A DNA stretch of 64,000 nucleotides, from NCBI GenBank assembly GCA_958296125.1, contig OY282444.1, positions 4,697,266-4,761,265 on the forward strand, read 5' to 3'. The stretch comes from an uncultured Poribacteria bacterium. Its GTDB lineage: Bacteria; Poribacteria; WGA-4E; PCPOR2b. Below, piece after piece: positions 1-8,260 of this stretch. The stretch's first letter is position 1; each line of letters starts with the position of its first letter. The notes under the pieces are model-generated. The model was not told the origin of the DNA. It saw only the letters and a list, made by a program, of their open reading frames with translations, and searched no databases. The translations under genes were made by a program, and so were the position numbers.

Positions 1-497
1 TCTGTGGCACCAGGGGGCTTGACAGACCGGACCTCAAACAGGTAAGCAGGTGTTTGAATACTTCCGTTGTTTCCATCGGCACCGGTGTATTTGATTGTGA
101 TTGAGGGAAGGGTATGTGTACCGATAGCGAAGGCGCGCAGGGGGTAGGTTACTTCATAGCGTGCTTTGCCTGCCGGCGTGCCTTCAGATTCGATTCGTTG
201 CACTTGAGGTTTATCTACTTCCAAATGCTCGTGATCGCTGCGGTCTATTGGATCTAAGTAGATATGCAGCTTTTCATCGGCTTCAATCTGCAGCCTTAAC
301 TGAACCGGATCCCCGACTGTAATATCGTCCGGGTTAAATTCGTGTGAAAGGATACGGATGGCTTCTTGAGCAAATGCTCCCTCAAGGGTCAAGAATGATA
401 AAACGGAGGCACTGATGAGCGAGAGGAGGTGTAAAGAAAAAAGTTGGAAGAATCGAGGGGTGGAATGGAACAATAGCGGGAAGAACCGTAGAGACAT
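1..497 (-). CDS. BatD-like periplasmic protein, N-terminal part (runs off the window)
   Basis: About 165 residues are visible; the gene continues beyond the left edge. The start is the ATG at 497-495. It opens with a long hydrophobic signal peptide, with probable cleavage after an Ala-Phe-Ala near residue 43. A beta-rich domain follows, with a Val-Gly-Asp-Pro segment and a stretch about pressure-free of charged clusters ending in a Gly-Thr-His-Thr-Leu-Pro element. This pattern resembles the repeated beta domains of BatD/aerotolerance-type proteins, and less closely the N-terminal domain of DsbD. The export signal is seen directly; the family is an inference from a partial sequence. It is on the same strand as the ferredoxin gene upstream of it (82-bp gap). 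Confidence 0.5.
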   Translation of the reverse strand, partial: MSLRFFPLLFHSTPRFFQLFSLHLLSLISASVLSFLTLEGAFAQEAIRILSHEFNPDDITVGDPVQLRLQIEADEKLHIYLDPIDRSDHEHLEVDKPQVQRIESEGTPAGKARYEVTYPLRAFAIGTHTLPSITIKYTGADGNNGSIQTPAYLFEVRSVKPPGAT

Positions 498-579
498 TTT
501 CAATTTAGAAATTTATTTTGTGATAAGCTCAAGCCACACCAATTCTGCATTCAAAAAAATCTCACATTCGCTGTCAATC

Positions 580-1188
580 TCATTGCTCCTCTGTATATTT
601 CTGAATGGGTCGGACAACAATGGATTTTGGAACCGTTGGGCATTGATACTGACAGACACCGCAACCAATACAGCCAGCGGAAAGGACTTCGACCCGTTTT
701 TCGGAATCGAGCCGAATTGCTCTTTCACCAATCGGGCAGGTATCAACACAGTAGCGACAATCGACTCCGTTGGATCGAAGACAGATGTCATAATTGACTT
801 CAGCTAAACCGATCTGAATCTCATGGACAGATAGCTTCTGCAAAGCTCCGCTTGGACACACCTGCATACATTCGAGCGAATCACAGACAACACACGGTTG
901 CTCGTCCGGATCGATGTAGGGGGTCCCAACCAGATTGGGCTGGTCACTCTGCAAGGGCTGAATGGCATCTGCAGGACAACTATCGACACAGTTACCACAG
1001 CGCAAACAGGTTTCCAAAAATGCCTCTCCCGGGAGTGCACCCGGTGGTTGTAACAGAACTTGCTCGGCGGGGAGACGTTCCTCAATCTGCGTATCTAAGT
1101 ATTCAGTGACCGGCTGGACAAGTCTTGTAAATGCTTCTCGGAAGAATGCCCGTCTGCTGTGCGGCAGCCCATCGTCAGATTCTACCAT
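580..1188 (-). CDS. 4Fe-4S ferredoxin-type protein of NapG/MauM type
   Basis: A 202-residue iron-sulfur protein. Four cysteine clusters are visible: CLRCGNCVDSCP, CVVCDSLECMQVCP, CRYCVDTCP and CIGCGVCQYQCP. This arrangement is known from NapG/MauM electron-transfer proteins that pass electrons between quinol and periplasmic reductases. An SRRAFFREAF segment near the N-terminus recalls a degraded twin-arginine signal, but no clear hydrophobic stretch follows, so location is uncertain. I chose the ATG at 1188, which has AGGGG eight bases upstream, over a GTG three codons earlier. No nap or mau partner genes lie nearby, so its redox partner is unknown. Confidence 0.8.
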   Translation of the reverse strand: MVESDDGLPHSRRAFFREAFTRLVQPVTEYLDTQIEERLPAEQVLLQPPGALPGEAFLETCLRCGNCVDSCPADAIQPLQSDQPNLVGTPYIDPDEQPCVVCDSLECMQVCPSGALQKLSVHEIQIGLAEVNYDICLRSNGVDCRYCVDTCPIGERAIRLDSEKRVEVLSAGCIGCGVCQYQCPTVPKSIVVRPIQKYTEEQ

Positions 1189-1232
1189 TTGACACACCCC
1201 TTTCGCTTTATCGCCAACAAACTATTTGCCCA

Positions 1233-2390
1233 TCAGGATTGAAGAGCACTAGGTGAAAGTGGGTAGTCGTAGATGCGATAGCGTTTATAAAGGGTCGCAC
1301 CCATGTTTTCGATTGCCCGATTCATCAATGTATTGTCTTCCAAAATCCACGACATTTCTCCCCGCCGATACCCTTTTAAAATGCCAATTTTATGAATCTC
1401 GTAGTACAGCAGGGCATCAATTCCCTGTTGACGGTATTCTTCTTTGATCCCAACCGTTAGCACCCGAGCTGTGTCAATTTTACGTTTGTGCCAGAGAAGT
1501 TTCAGGAGTCCGATCGGAAACAAGCGTCCGTTGACGTGCTTTAGTGCAACATAGAAATCGGGTAACGCAAGGATAAAGGCGACGGGGGCTCCTTCAACTT
1601 CGGCGAACAGCAGCAGATCGGGGTCAATAATCTGGACCAGCTCCTGCGCCATGTAATCGATTTCCCTGTCCGTCATTGGGACAAAGCCCCAATTTTTCCT
1701 CCATGCGGAGTTATAGATTTCCTTGACACGCTGAATTTCCTGATCAATCCGTTTTTTGACGAGGGGACGTATCGTGATTTTTTTGCGCTTTTTGACCCAT
1801 TGTACCATTCGCTCGAAACGGTCAGGCACCCACACAGCATCGGTTATCTCGTAAGCGAGCAGATCTTTTTCCTTCTTGAAACCGAAGCCTTCAATGAGAT
1901 CTGGGTAGTAGGGTGGATTGTAGGACATCATAATCGTAGGAGGGGAATCAAATCCATTGACAAGCAATCCACAATCGTCGTTTGTCGAGTAGTTCACGGG
2001 CCCGCGCATCACTTCAAGCTTGCGTGCCCGCAACCATTGAGCGGCATGGGAAAATAGTGCCGCCGAGACTTCCGGATCTTCGACGGACTCAAAGAATCCA
2101 AAGAACCCCACCTGTTCTTCGTGAAAGTCAATATGGCTATCATTTTTAATGGCGACAATTCGTCCCACAACACGCCCTTTACGTCGAGCGATTAAAAACT
2201 CAGCTTCGGCATGGTCAAAAAAGGGATAGCGGGCTTTATCGAATCGCTTCTTGAGATCACTGCGTAATGGGGGCACCCAATAGGGGTCGTTACGATAGAT
2301 TGCCCACGGCAGGTTGGTAAACGCTTTTAGATCGGCTGGGGATTGGACAGAAGTAACATCAATCTCAAGGGATTTTTTATTTAAACGCAT
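1233..2390 (-). CDS. GNAT-superfamily N-acyltransferase-like protein, candidate bacterial ceramide synthase
   Basis: A 385-residue soluble protein. Conserved-looking blocks are YRNDPYWVPPLRSD near residue 34, GFFGFFES near residue 93, RGPVNYSTN near residue 128 and MMSYNPPYYPDL near residue 153. A GNAT-like acyl-CoA-binding half follows, with a VGIKEEYRQQGID loop near residue 315. The gene lies 37 bp downstream of a serine-palmitoyltransferase-like gene on the same strand. In Caulobacter a GNAT-type protein encoded near spt acts as ceramide synthase, acylating the sphingoid base. The neighbourhood supports that role here, but it is an inference; an unrelated acetyltransferase remains possible. 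Confidence 0.7.
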   Translation of the reverse strand: MRLNKKSLEIDVTSVQSPADLKAFTNLPWAIYRNDPYWVPPLRSDLKKRFDKARYPFFDHAEAEFLIARRKGRVVGRIVAIKNDSHIDFHEEQVGFFGFFESVEDPEVSAALFSHAAQWLRARKLEVMRGPVNYSTNDDCGLLVNGFDSPPTIMMSYNPPYYPDLIEGFGFKKEKDLLAYEITDAVWVPDRFERMVQWVKKRKKITIRPLVKKRIDQEIQRVKEIYNSAWRKNWGFVPMTDREIDYMAQELVQIIDPDLLLFAEVEGAPVAFILALPDFYVALKHVNGRLFPIGLLKLLWHKRKIDTARVLTVGIKEEYRQQGIDALLYYEIHKIGILKGYRRGEMSWILEDNTLMNRAIENMGATLYKRYRIYDYPLSPSALQS

Positions 2391-2427
2391 TTCGTGAGAA
2401 GTTACCCAGTTTTTGATAAACCAGCCT

Positions 2428-3633
2428 TTAAATCAGTCCCAACTTTCTACCCACTTTGTCGAATTTTTCAAGGACAAAGTCGAGTTGTTCGTCGGTATGG
2501 CTTGCCATATAACTGGTCCGCAAGCGAGAACCACCGGGAGGCACTGCCGGACTGACAACGGGATTCGTGAAAACACCTTCATCGAATAAGTGTTTCCATA
2601 ATATGAAGGTCTTCATCTCATCGCCAACAGTCACCGGAACAACGGGGGTTTGCGTATCCCCAATGTCATATCCCATCAATCGAAGCCCCTCCTGCATTTT
2701 TCGTGCATTTTCCCATAGTCGTTTGCGCCGTTCCGGTTCGGCCTTAATGATTTCCAAAGCGGCGTGGACTGTCGCGACTGCCGATGGCGGCATACTTGCA
2801 CTAAAAAGAAAAGTGTTTGCATAGTGTTTTAAGTAATCAATGACAGCAGCTTCTGCAGCGATAAATCCACCGATACATGCAAAAGATTTGCTAAACGTCC
2901 CCATAATTAAATCGACATCATCTTCAACCCCAAAGTGTTCAGCGGTTCCGGCACCGGTTGGGCCGAGAACACCAACGCCATGTGCGTCATCAACCATCAA
3001 ACGGCACTGATATTTCCGAGCCATTTTTATGATGCCAGGAAGGTCGCCGATATCGCCTTCCATACTGTAAATTCCTTCAGTAACAATCAGTTTCGCCCGC
3101 TCAGGGCTGGCACTTTCCAATTTGCTAGCGAGATCGTCCAAATCGTTGTGTCGAAAACGCATCATCTCCCCCCAAGAGAGGCGACACCCATCAACGACAC
3201 ACGCATGGCTCAATGAGTCAATGAAAGTGATGTTCCTGCGGCCCACAAGGGCATCAATAACGCCGAGATTGACTTGAAACCCGGTGCTGAAGACCAACGC
3301 GGCTTCCTTGTGAACAAATTCGGCGAGTGCATCTTCGAGCGCAATATGGATATCAAGCGTGCCGTTCAGAAATCGGCTGCCCGTGCAACCAGAACCATAT
3401 TTCCGACCAGCCAGCTCAGCAGCTTCGAGGACTTTAGGGTGATGGGTCAATCCAAGATAATTATTCGATCCAATCATCACCTTTTTCTCGCCATTAATCA
3501 TGACTTCTGTATCCGCGGAGGATTGGATTGGAATGAAGTAAGGATAGATTCCTGCCTCGCGCACTGCTTTGTACTCTTGCCCTCGTGCGCTTATACCATT
3601 GCTAAACTCATAGCATTTTTCAAATACATCCAT
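2428..3633 (-). CDS. Serine palmitoyltransferase-like alpha-oxoamine synthase
   Basis: A 401-residue PLP enzyme of the alpha-oxoamine synthase family, which condenses an amino acid with an acyl thioester. Seen: the IGSNNYLGLTHHPKV substrate region near residue 55, GSGCTGSRFLNGT, the DDAHGVGVLG cofactor region near residue 215 and GTFSKSFACIGG holding the PLP lysine near residue 247. The family includes KBL, BioF, HemA and SPT. No biotin or heme biosynthesis genes are nearby, whereas a GNAT acyltransferase and Mla lipid-transport genes are, so SPT (serine plus acyl-CoA to 3-ketosphinganine) is the preferred reading. The ATG start has an AGGAG-type site upstream. Acyl carrier protein and ketosphinganine reductase genes are not in this window. 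Confidence 0.82.
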   Translation of the reverse strand: MDVFEKCYEFSNGISARGQEYKAVREAGIYPYFIPIQSSADTEVMINGEKKVMIGSNNYLGLTHHPKVLEAAELAGRKYGSGCTGSRFLNGTLDIHIALEDALAEFVHKEAALVFSTGFQVNLGVIDALVGRRNITFIDSLSHACVVDGCRLSWGEMMRFRHNDLDDLASKLESASPERAKLIVTEGIYSMEGDIGDLPGIIKMARKYQCRLMVDDAHGVGVLGPTGAGTAEHFGVEDDVDLIMGTFSKSFACIGGFIAAEAAVIDYLKHYANTFLFSASMPPSAVATVHAALEIIKAEPERRKRLWENARKMQEGLRLMGYDIGDTQTPVVPVTVGDEMKTFILWKHLFDEGVFTNPVVSPAVPPGGSRLRTSYMASHTDEQLDFVLEKFDKVGRKLGLI

Positions 3634-3695
3634 TCATTGGTTCTCCTGATGTCTTATGCGTTAATAAAAGATGAGTCCGTTTAGCCTCAACAGTC

Positions 3696-5021
3696 TTAAA
3701 ACAGACTGAATCCCACATACTTCTTGGGATGTGCTTCGATATCTGCAGCTAGTACCTTGAGGTTATAAATCAGTTTCGAGAGCTCTTCAGCAGTTTTCCT
3801 ATCGTTAGCAAGTTTGCTCAGTGAGCCTTCCCCATTGTTAATTTTAGCGAGCACGGTCTCTAACTGTTTCGTCGTTGCGGTCAGGTAATCGAACAATTCA
3901 GCACCCGATGTCAGTTTGTCCAGCGTGTTTCCGGGCGTATTCAGTTTGTCGGTGAGTTGGGCAATCGATTCGGTGGAAGTTGTGACAGATTTTGCTACAG
4001 ACGGATCCGAAACGAGTTTGCCAACTGTACCTTCACCCGATTGAGCCTGATCAATAAACTGCTCCATCTTTTGGGCGGTCGCGACAGATTGATCATACAG
4101 ATCGGGACGATTGATAATTCTGGCTGCCGCTCCTTCGCCGTTCTCGATTTTTTGGATGAGGGCATCGGTTGAACCGATTAGCGAATCAAGTCGATTGAAA
4201 CGTGCTTCAAGACTTTCGAGGCTTTCCAAGATGCGTTCTGTCCGATTAAAGAGGGCAGGGTCGGTACTCAGTTTTCCTAACGTGCCTTTGCCTTGAACCG
4301 CTTGTTGTCCCCACTTTGCGACCCAAGTGGTACTTTGCGTAACATTCTCAGCAATCTCCTTCTTGGAGAGGAGTTGGGGGACTAGGCCGTCCCCTTCGTT
4401 TAACTCTCCAACGAGCTCAGAGACACCATTTATCGCCTGATCCAGATTCACGTAAAGCGCTGCATCCGACAGCAATTTTGCAAAGGTCCCATCGCCGGAT
4501 TGCAATCGATTCACAAGGCTTTCAAATTGGGTCAAGGAGCTATCCATATTTTCGCTGACCGCAACTGCCTGATTCAGCAGGATGGACATTTCTGTTGGGA
4601 CAGTGCCCTGCAATATAGCACCCTCAGATACCGGGGTGCCCTGGGGTGTGCCTAATGAGATGTCTACATATCGGCTTTGAGTAAAGCCGATGGATTTTAT
4701 CTGAACGATTGAATCGCTCTTGACTCGTTGCGCGGCTTGTTGATTTAGATTGAGTTGTATTCGGACTTTTTCTACGCCATTTTGACGAACGAAGTCGACT
4801 GTCTTAATCGTTCCAACCTCAATTCCTGCTAAACGGACCACATCCCCTGATTTTAACCCGGCTGCGGAATCGACAACGGTTTGTACAGTAAACCGATTTT
4901 GAACTGCCTTTAGACCATTTCCAGCGAAAAGGATAAGCCACAGCAAAATGATACCACAAATCAACGAGAAAATTCCGACTTGTAACTGTGACCACGTGAC
5001 TTGTGTTCTCTGTAATCGCAT
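3696..5021 (-). CDS. mlaD: MlaD-type MCE-domain lipid-transport protein
   Basis: A 441-residue protein with one N-terminal membrane helix (about residues 14-36), then an MCE domain containing AAGLKSGDVVRLAGIEVGTI near residue 55. A long helical tail follows with repeated GEGTxxKL and GDGTFAKL elements, as in elongated MCE proteins. Such proteins are anchored in the inner membrane and form a periplasmic conduit for phospholipids or other lipids. I chose the ATG at 5021, with GGAGG eight bases upstream, over an in-frame GTG at 5036. It follows the ATPase gene by 47 bp on the same strand, giving the order permease, ATPase, MCE protein. The nearby sphingolipid-like genes suggest a lipid cargo, but the substrate is not shown by sequence. 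Confidence 0.9.
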   Translation of the reverse strand: MRLQRTQVTWSQLQVGIFSLICGIILLWLILFAGNGLKAVQNRFTVQTVVDSAAGLKSGDVVRLAGIEVGTIKTVDFVRQNGVEKVRIQLNLNQQAAQRVKSDSIVQIKSIGFTQSRYVDISLGTPQGTPVSEGAILQGTVPTEMSILLNQAVAVSENMDSSLTQFESLVNRLQSGDGTFAKLLSDAALYVNLDQAINGVSELVGELNEGDGLVPQLLSKKEIAENVTQSTTWVAKWGQQAVQGKGTLGKLSTDPALFNRTERILESLESLEARFNRLDSLIGSTDALIQKIENGEGAAARIINRPDLYDQSVATAQKMEQFIDQAQSGEGTVGKLVSDPSVAKSVTTSTESIAQLTDKLNTPGNTLDKLTSGAELFDYLTATTKQLETVLAKINNGEGSLSKLANDRKTAEELSKLIYNLKVLAADIEAHPKKYVGFSLF

Positions 5022-5068
5022 GAATGTTACCTCCACTAAAATACTACGGCTCGTCGCACTGCTTGCTC

Positions 5069-5827
5069 CTAAAAATGCACAAGGTCGGTTGTTCGATAAG
5101 CGCGGCTTGGCGGTTGAATGAAGCGTTGAATGTAAGGATCTTTTGCTACCATCAATTCATCGGCAGTGCCTTCAAAGATGATTTCCCCTTCATATAGAAA
5201 AATAAAATGATTGGAAATTTGAAACGCCATAGAGAGTTGATGGGTAACAAGCACTGAAGTTATACGTTGCTGGACCTGTTGCTTCTGGATGAGATTACAG
5301 ATGAGGCCTCGTGCAATTGGATCCAGACCACTGGTGGGTTCATCATAAAGAATAATTTCAGGGAAATAGGCAAGTGCCCGAGCGATGGCGATTCGCATCT
5401 GCATCCCGCCGCTGCATCTATCAATCGAGAGCTCTGCCACACCGTGCAAATCAACCATCTCCAGTAATTTCTCTGCCTCCTCCCTTACCTCTGAAAGCAG
5501 CATTGCACCCTGTTCATAAAGTGGGAAAGCAACGTTTTCCCAAGCTGTCAGCGAATCAAAGAGGGCACCATGTTGAAACACGATTGCCATTTTGCTCCGA
5601 ATTTGCTGTTGATCGGTCTTCGGAAGGGCTGTCAGGTTTTGTCCATTTATCCAGATTTCACCGTTTGTCGGTTCATTCAAACCCGCTATGATGCGAAGGA
5701 GAGTTGTCTTCCCAGATCCACTCGTTCCAATAATAGCAGTCACCTTGGCGGCTGGGATGTCAAAGGTGATGTTTTTGAGGATATGTGCATCGGTGGAGAA
5801 GAAGTTAATGTTTTTGAGTGAAATCAT
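5069..5827 (-). CDS. mlaF: MlaF-type ABC transporter ATP-binding protein
   Basis: A 252-residue ABC ATPase. Seen: Walker A GTSGSGKTT near residue 34, a Q-loop in VFQHGALF near residue 83, signature CSGGMQMR near residue 138, Walker B IILYDEPTSGLDP near residue 158 and a switch His in VTHQ. The serine-glycine signature with a cysteine in front is slightly atypical. It drives the lipid transporter formed with the adjacent MlaE permease and MlaD protein at the inner membrane. It lies between these two genes on the same strand. Confidence 0.9.
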   Translation of the reverse strand: MISLKNINFFSTDAHILKNITFDIPAAKVTAIIGTSGSGKTTLLRIIAGLNEPTNGEIWINGQNLTALPKTDQQQIRSKMAIVFQHGALFDSLTAWENVAFPLYEQGAMLLSEVREEAEKLLEMVDLHGVAELSIDRCSGGMQMRIAIARALAYFPEIILYDEPTSGLDPIARGLICNLIQKQQVQQRITSVLVTHQLSMAFQISNHFIFLYEGEIIFEGTADELMVAKDPYIQRFIQPPSRAYRTTDLVHF

Positions 5828-5883
5828 GGAAAGTCCATAGGCACCGGTTCTGTTCCCTACTGAAATGCGTAACTCCTACATCG

Positions 5884-6735
5884 CTAAAATAAATGCACGA
5901 GCGTTGTCAGGATGGAATTGGAAATAAGAATGAGAAGCACGCAAGCAACGGCCGCCTGCGACGCACCGGCTCGGACCCCCGCGGTGCCCCCTTGAACACG
6001 AAGACCATAATAACAAGCGATTGAGAGGGCAATAAAGCCAAATACAGTTGATTTGGTCAGACCCCAGAGGACATCGCCGGGGGTGATGCTGCTCAGGGAT
6101 TGATTTAGGAAAAATGATAGACTCATTGTGCCCGAAAGTTGGGCGACCAGAGCCCCTGTAAGGATTGCAGCAACACCGTTGACAGTTGCCAGCGCAGGAA
6201 ACATGAGCGTCCCAGCAGCGATGCGTGGAGTAATCAACTTCCGAAAGGGATCCACCCCCATTGTCACCAAGGCATCAATCTGCTGGCTCACCTGCATTGC
6301 GCCCAATTCGGCGGCAGCTGACGAACAAACACGGGTCGAAACAATCATCGCAGTGAATACGGGGCCTGAACCTCGTATAATCGAAAGACCTGTCAATTTT
6401 CCCAACAACACGTTTGCCCCAAAGGTCCGTAGCTCTACCAGCGTTTCCAACGTGATTAAGGCACCAATACAACCCCCTGCAATGAGTACAATCGGAATCG
6501 AGCCAACCCCCATGATGTCCATGTGATCGAAGAAGTCATGCCAATATCGAGGTTTCTTGTATAAGCCCCTTGCAGCATTCGCCATGAAAATCACAAATTC
6601 CTGCGCCTCAAGAACCCACAATTTTAACCAGTTGTTGATGGAACGTACAATTTGTTTCATGATTAGGTGGAGCGTGATGCGTACTGCCCTATTTTGCAGA
6701 TCTAACGATGACTCATGAAGATTGGCAGTGCTCAA
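5884..6735 (-). CDS. mlaE: MlaE-type lipid ABC transporter permease
   Basis: A 283-residue integral membrane protein with the MlaE/YrbE core: a GSIPIVLIAGGCIGALITLET helix region, a RGSGPVFTAMIVSTRVCSSAAAELG segment, and an E-x-x-A-L-x-x-M-G-V-D-P-like stretch seen as IDALVTMGVDPFRKL. It forms the inner-membrane channel of the Mla-type lipid transporter with the ATPase and MCE protein encoded just downstream. The longest frame begins at a TTG with no good ribosome site. An ATG at 6660 would give 258 residues, close to the usual length, and may be the true start. It is first in the permease-ATPase-MCE set. Confidence 0.88.
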   Translation of the reverse strand: MSTANLHESSLDLQNRAVRITLHLIMKQIVRSINNWLKLWVLEAQEFVIFMANAARGLYKKPRYWHDFFDHMDIMGVGSIPIVLIAGGCIGALITLETLVELRTFGANVLLGKLTGLSIIRGSGPVFTAMIVSTRVCSSAAAELGAMQVSQQIDALVTMGVDPFRKLITPRIAAGTLMFPALATVNGVAAILTGALVAQLSGTMSLSFFLNQSLSSITPGDVLWGLTKSTVFGFIALSIACYYGLRVQGGTAGVRAGASQAAVACVLLILISNSILTTLVHLF

Positions 6736-6944
6736 TAGGTCGGGGCTAGTAGCCTATCAATCGAGTATCCGTTTTCGCATCGTCGGTGAGGGCGGTGAAC
6801 ACCCAAACGCCATTGGGGCAGGCTGTAAAACGGCAGCCGGGCGGATTTTTACGTTGCACGGGCCCGCCCAGACATTTCGCGCATGGATATAGGCACAGTC
6901 TGGGGTTTCAAGGATTTAGTGATAGCACACCGTGCCACTATTAT
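6736..6944. other. Gene-free stretch holding a Cys-rich open frame without a start codon
   Basis: A GC-rich 209-bp gap between the mlaE-type gene and an AT-rich methyltransferase gene. On the minus strand a 53-codon frame (6907-6746) reads with a protein-like composition, including YPCAKCLGGP, a CRFTACPNG segment and GVWVFTALTDD, but has no ATG or GTG at its beginning. It could be the remains of a small zinc-binding protein gene, or chance. No promoter or terminator stands out. Confidence 0.3.
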
Positions 6945-7799
6945 TTAATTGTATTGAAACAAGAGTCTGGCATACACTATATTCTGCTTAAAAAAAAGCG
7001 GATCCGTTTTCTTTCTATAATAGGTATAAGCCTGTAGGGCCTTATTTATCTGCTTTCGGAAAATGAATTTAATGAACCAGCTTTTTAGAGGCGAGACCGA
7101 TGACATAAATTGACTTAACATTTTTACACCTGGATCCACATAGTTCTGCATTGATTCATATATAAAATTGATAGTCGGAAGTATGTTTTGGGTTATGTCA
7201 ACGTTCTCTACCAATAACAAGCTGTGCTTTTCGGCGGTTTTTGTATAATCTTCAATAGTATTGGGAACTTCTATAATTTTACTACTACTATCTTTTCTAA
7301 ACATCCCCGCCACAAGTAAATAGCCTTTAGGAGATAAAAATGCAGTGCATTGGCGAAACCCTATCTCGGTTGGGAAATAATTCTGAGATTCACTCATGAG
7401 AATTAAATCGAATTTGCTATCGATGTTGAAATCTTCAAATTTTGTCTGCAAGAAGGTTAATTTTGAAAGACAATCCTCAAAGTATTTTGCGTGATTAACA
7501 TCTGGTGAAATCGCTGTTACATCATATTCCAATTTTGAGAGCACTCTCGACACATCTCCAATTCCACAGCCAACATCTAGAATGCTTTTAACATTCTTAG
7601 GAATTGCTGCTATGAGCATATCTGTATATTTTTGCTGTGCATCTCGCAAACAATCAAGGGTTAGTTTTTTTCCTTCTTCTATTCGCTTTTCGCTTTCCTC
7701 CCAATATCCATAATGCAATGAGGTCAGCTTTAAGATTTCTGTGCAAAAAAACAACTCCAAATCTAATCCATCAAATTCCGTAATGTTTTGCTCACTCAT
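6945..7799 (-). CDS. SAM-dependent methyltransferase (class I)
   Basis: A 284-residue protein with a Rossmann-type methyltransferase fold. Motif I is ILDVGCGIGDVSRVL near residue 72, followed by a motif II-like VTAISPD and a motif IV-like FDLILMSESQNYF. An upstream LHYGYW segment is common in small-molecule and lipid methyltransferases of the cyclopropane-synthase/tocopherol-methyltransferase kind. The C-terminal third is helical and lysine-rich. The gene is clearly more AT-rich than its neighbours, which suggests acquisition from elsewhere. The substrate cannot be told from the sequence. It is isolated, with gene-free stretches on both sides. Confidence 0.8.
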   Translation of the reverse strand: MSEQNITEFDGLDLELFFCTEILKLTSLHYGYWEESEKRIEEGKKLTLDCLRDAQQKYTDMLIAAIPKNVKSILDVGCGIGDVSRVLSKLEYDVTAISPDVNHAKYFEDCLSKLTFLQTKFEDFNIDSKFDLILMSESQNYFPTEIGFRQCTAFLSPKGYLLVAGMFRKDSSSKIIEVPNTIEDYTKTAEKHSLLLVENVDITQNILPTINFIYESMQNYVDPGVKMLSQFMSSVSPLKSWFIKFIFRKQINKALQAYTYYRKKTDPLFFKQNIVYARLLFQYN

Positions 7800-8260
7800 A
7801 CGATTCTCCGCATTAGATGCTTTGACACTTCAACGGAGCCAGATAAAATCTGACGCGAATCGTTGCCAAACGAAATTGATTGGGCTCATCGGCCACAAGC
7901 AATTTGGATGCCATAGTTATCTTGAATCACCTGAAGGGATTGTGCAAAAAACCGAGTTTTTCGGAAAACGCTTTCTCATGGCAACTCCGCGTTTGCCTTT
8001 GGTATGTGCAGTAATCTCAAAGGGAGCGTTGTGTTCACAAAGAAACTGTTGAAACTATGCCACACCGTCGTCGCAAAAATGCTACACTGATAATTGGATG
8101 CCCCTCTTTATGTAACCCAAGTTGCTCGTTGAATATCCATGGAATTTCCATCAAGTTGCCAAACGTGCGCTGTTATAGAACTTACGCAGTTGAACGTCAA
8201 GGCCCTATAAGTTCAGTGATTTATCGCCGCAGGATACCGCTCCCAACACCCGATGCTGGA
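7800..8260. other. Gene-free stretch with decayed coding relics and small dispersed repeats
   Basis: No intact gene is seen in this 461-bp gap. On the minus strand around 8055-7925 a short frame reads coherently (EHNAPFEITAHTKGKRG, then MRKRFPKNSVF) and looks like the tail of a degraded protein gene, perhaps a transposase; this is unproven. The stretch also holds TAACCCAAGTTGCT (8113-8126), which recurs exactly at 37543-37556, and ACTTACGCAGTTG (8180-8192), whose reverse complement recurs at 34175-34187. Both other copies also lie in gene-free DNA. Confidence 0.4.

Noticed and set aside
415-807. Plus-strand frame over the ferredoxin and BatD-like genes
   Set aside because: Antisense to two supported minus-strand genes; no recognisable domain.
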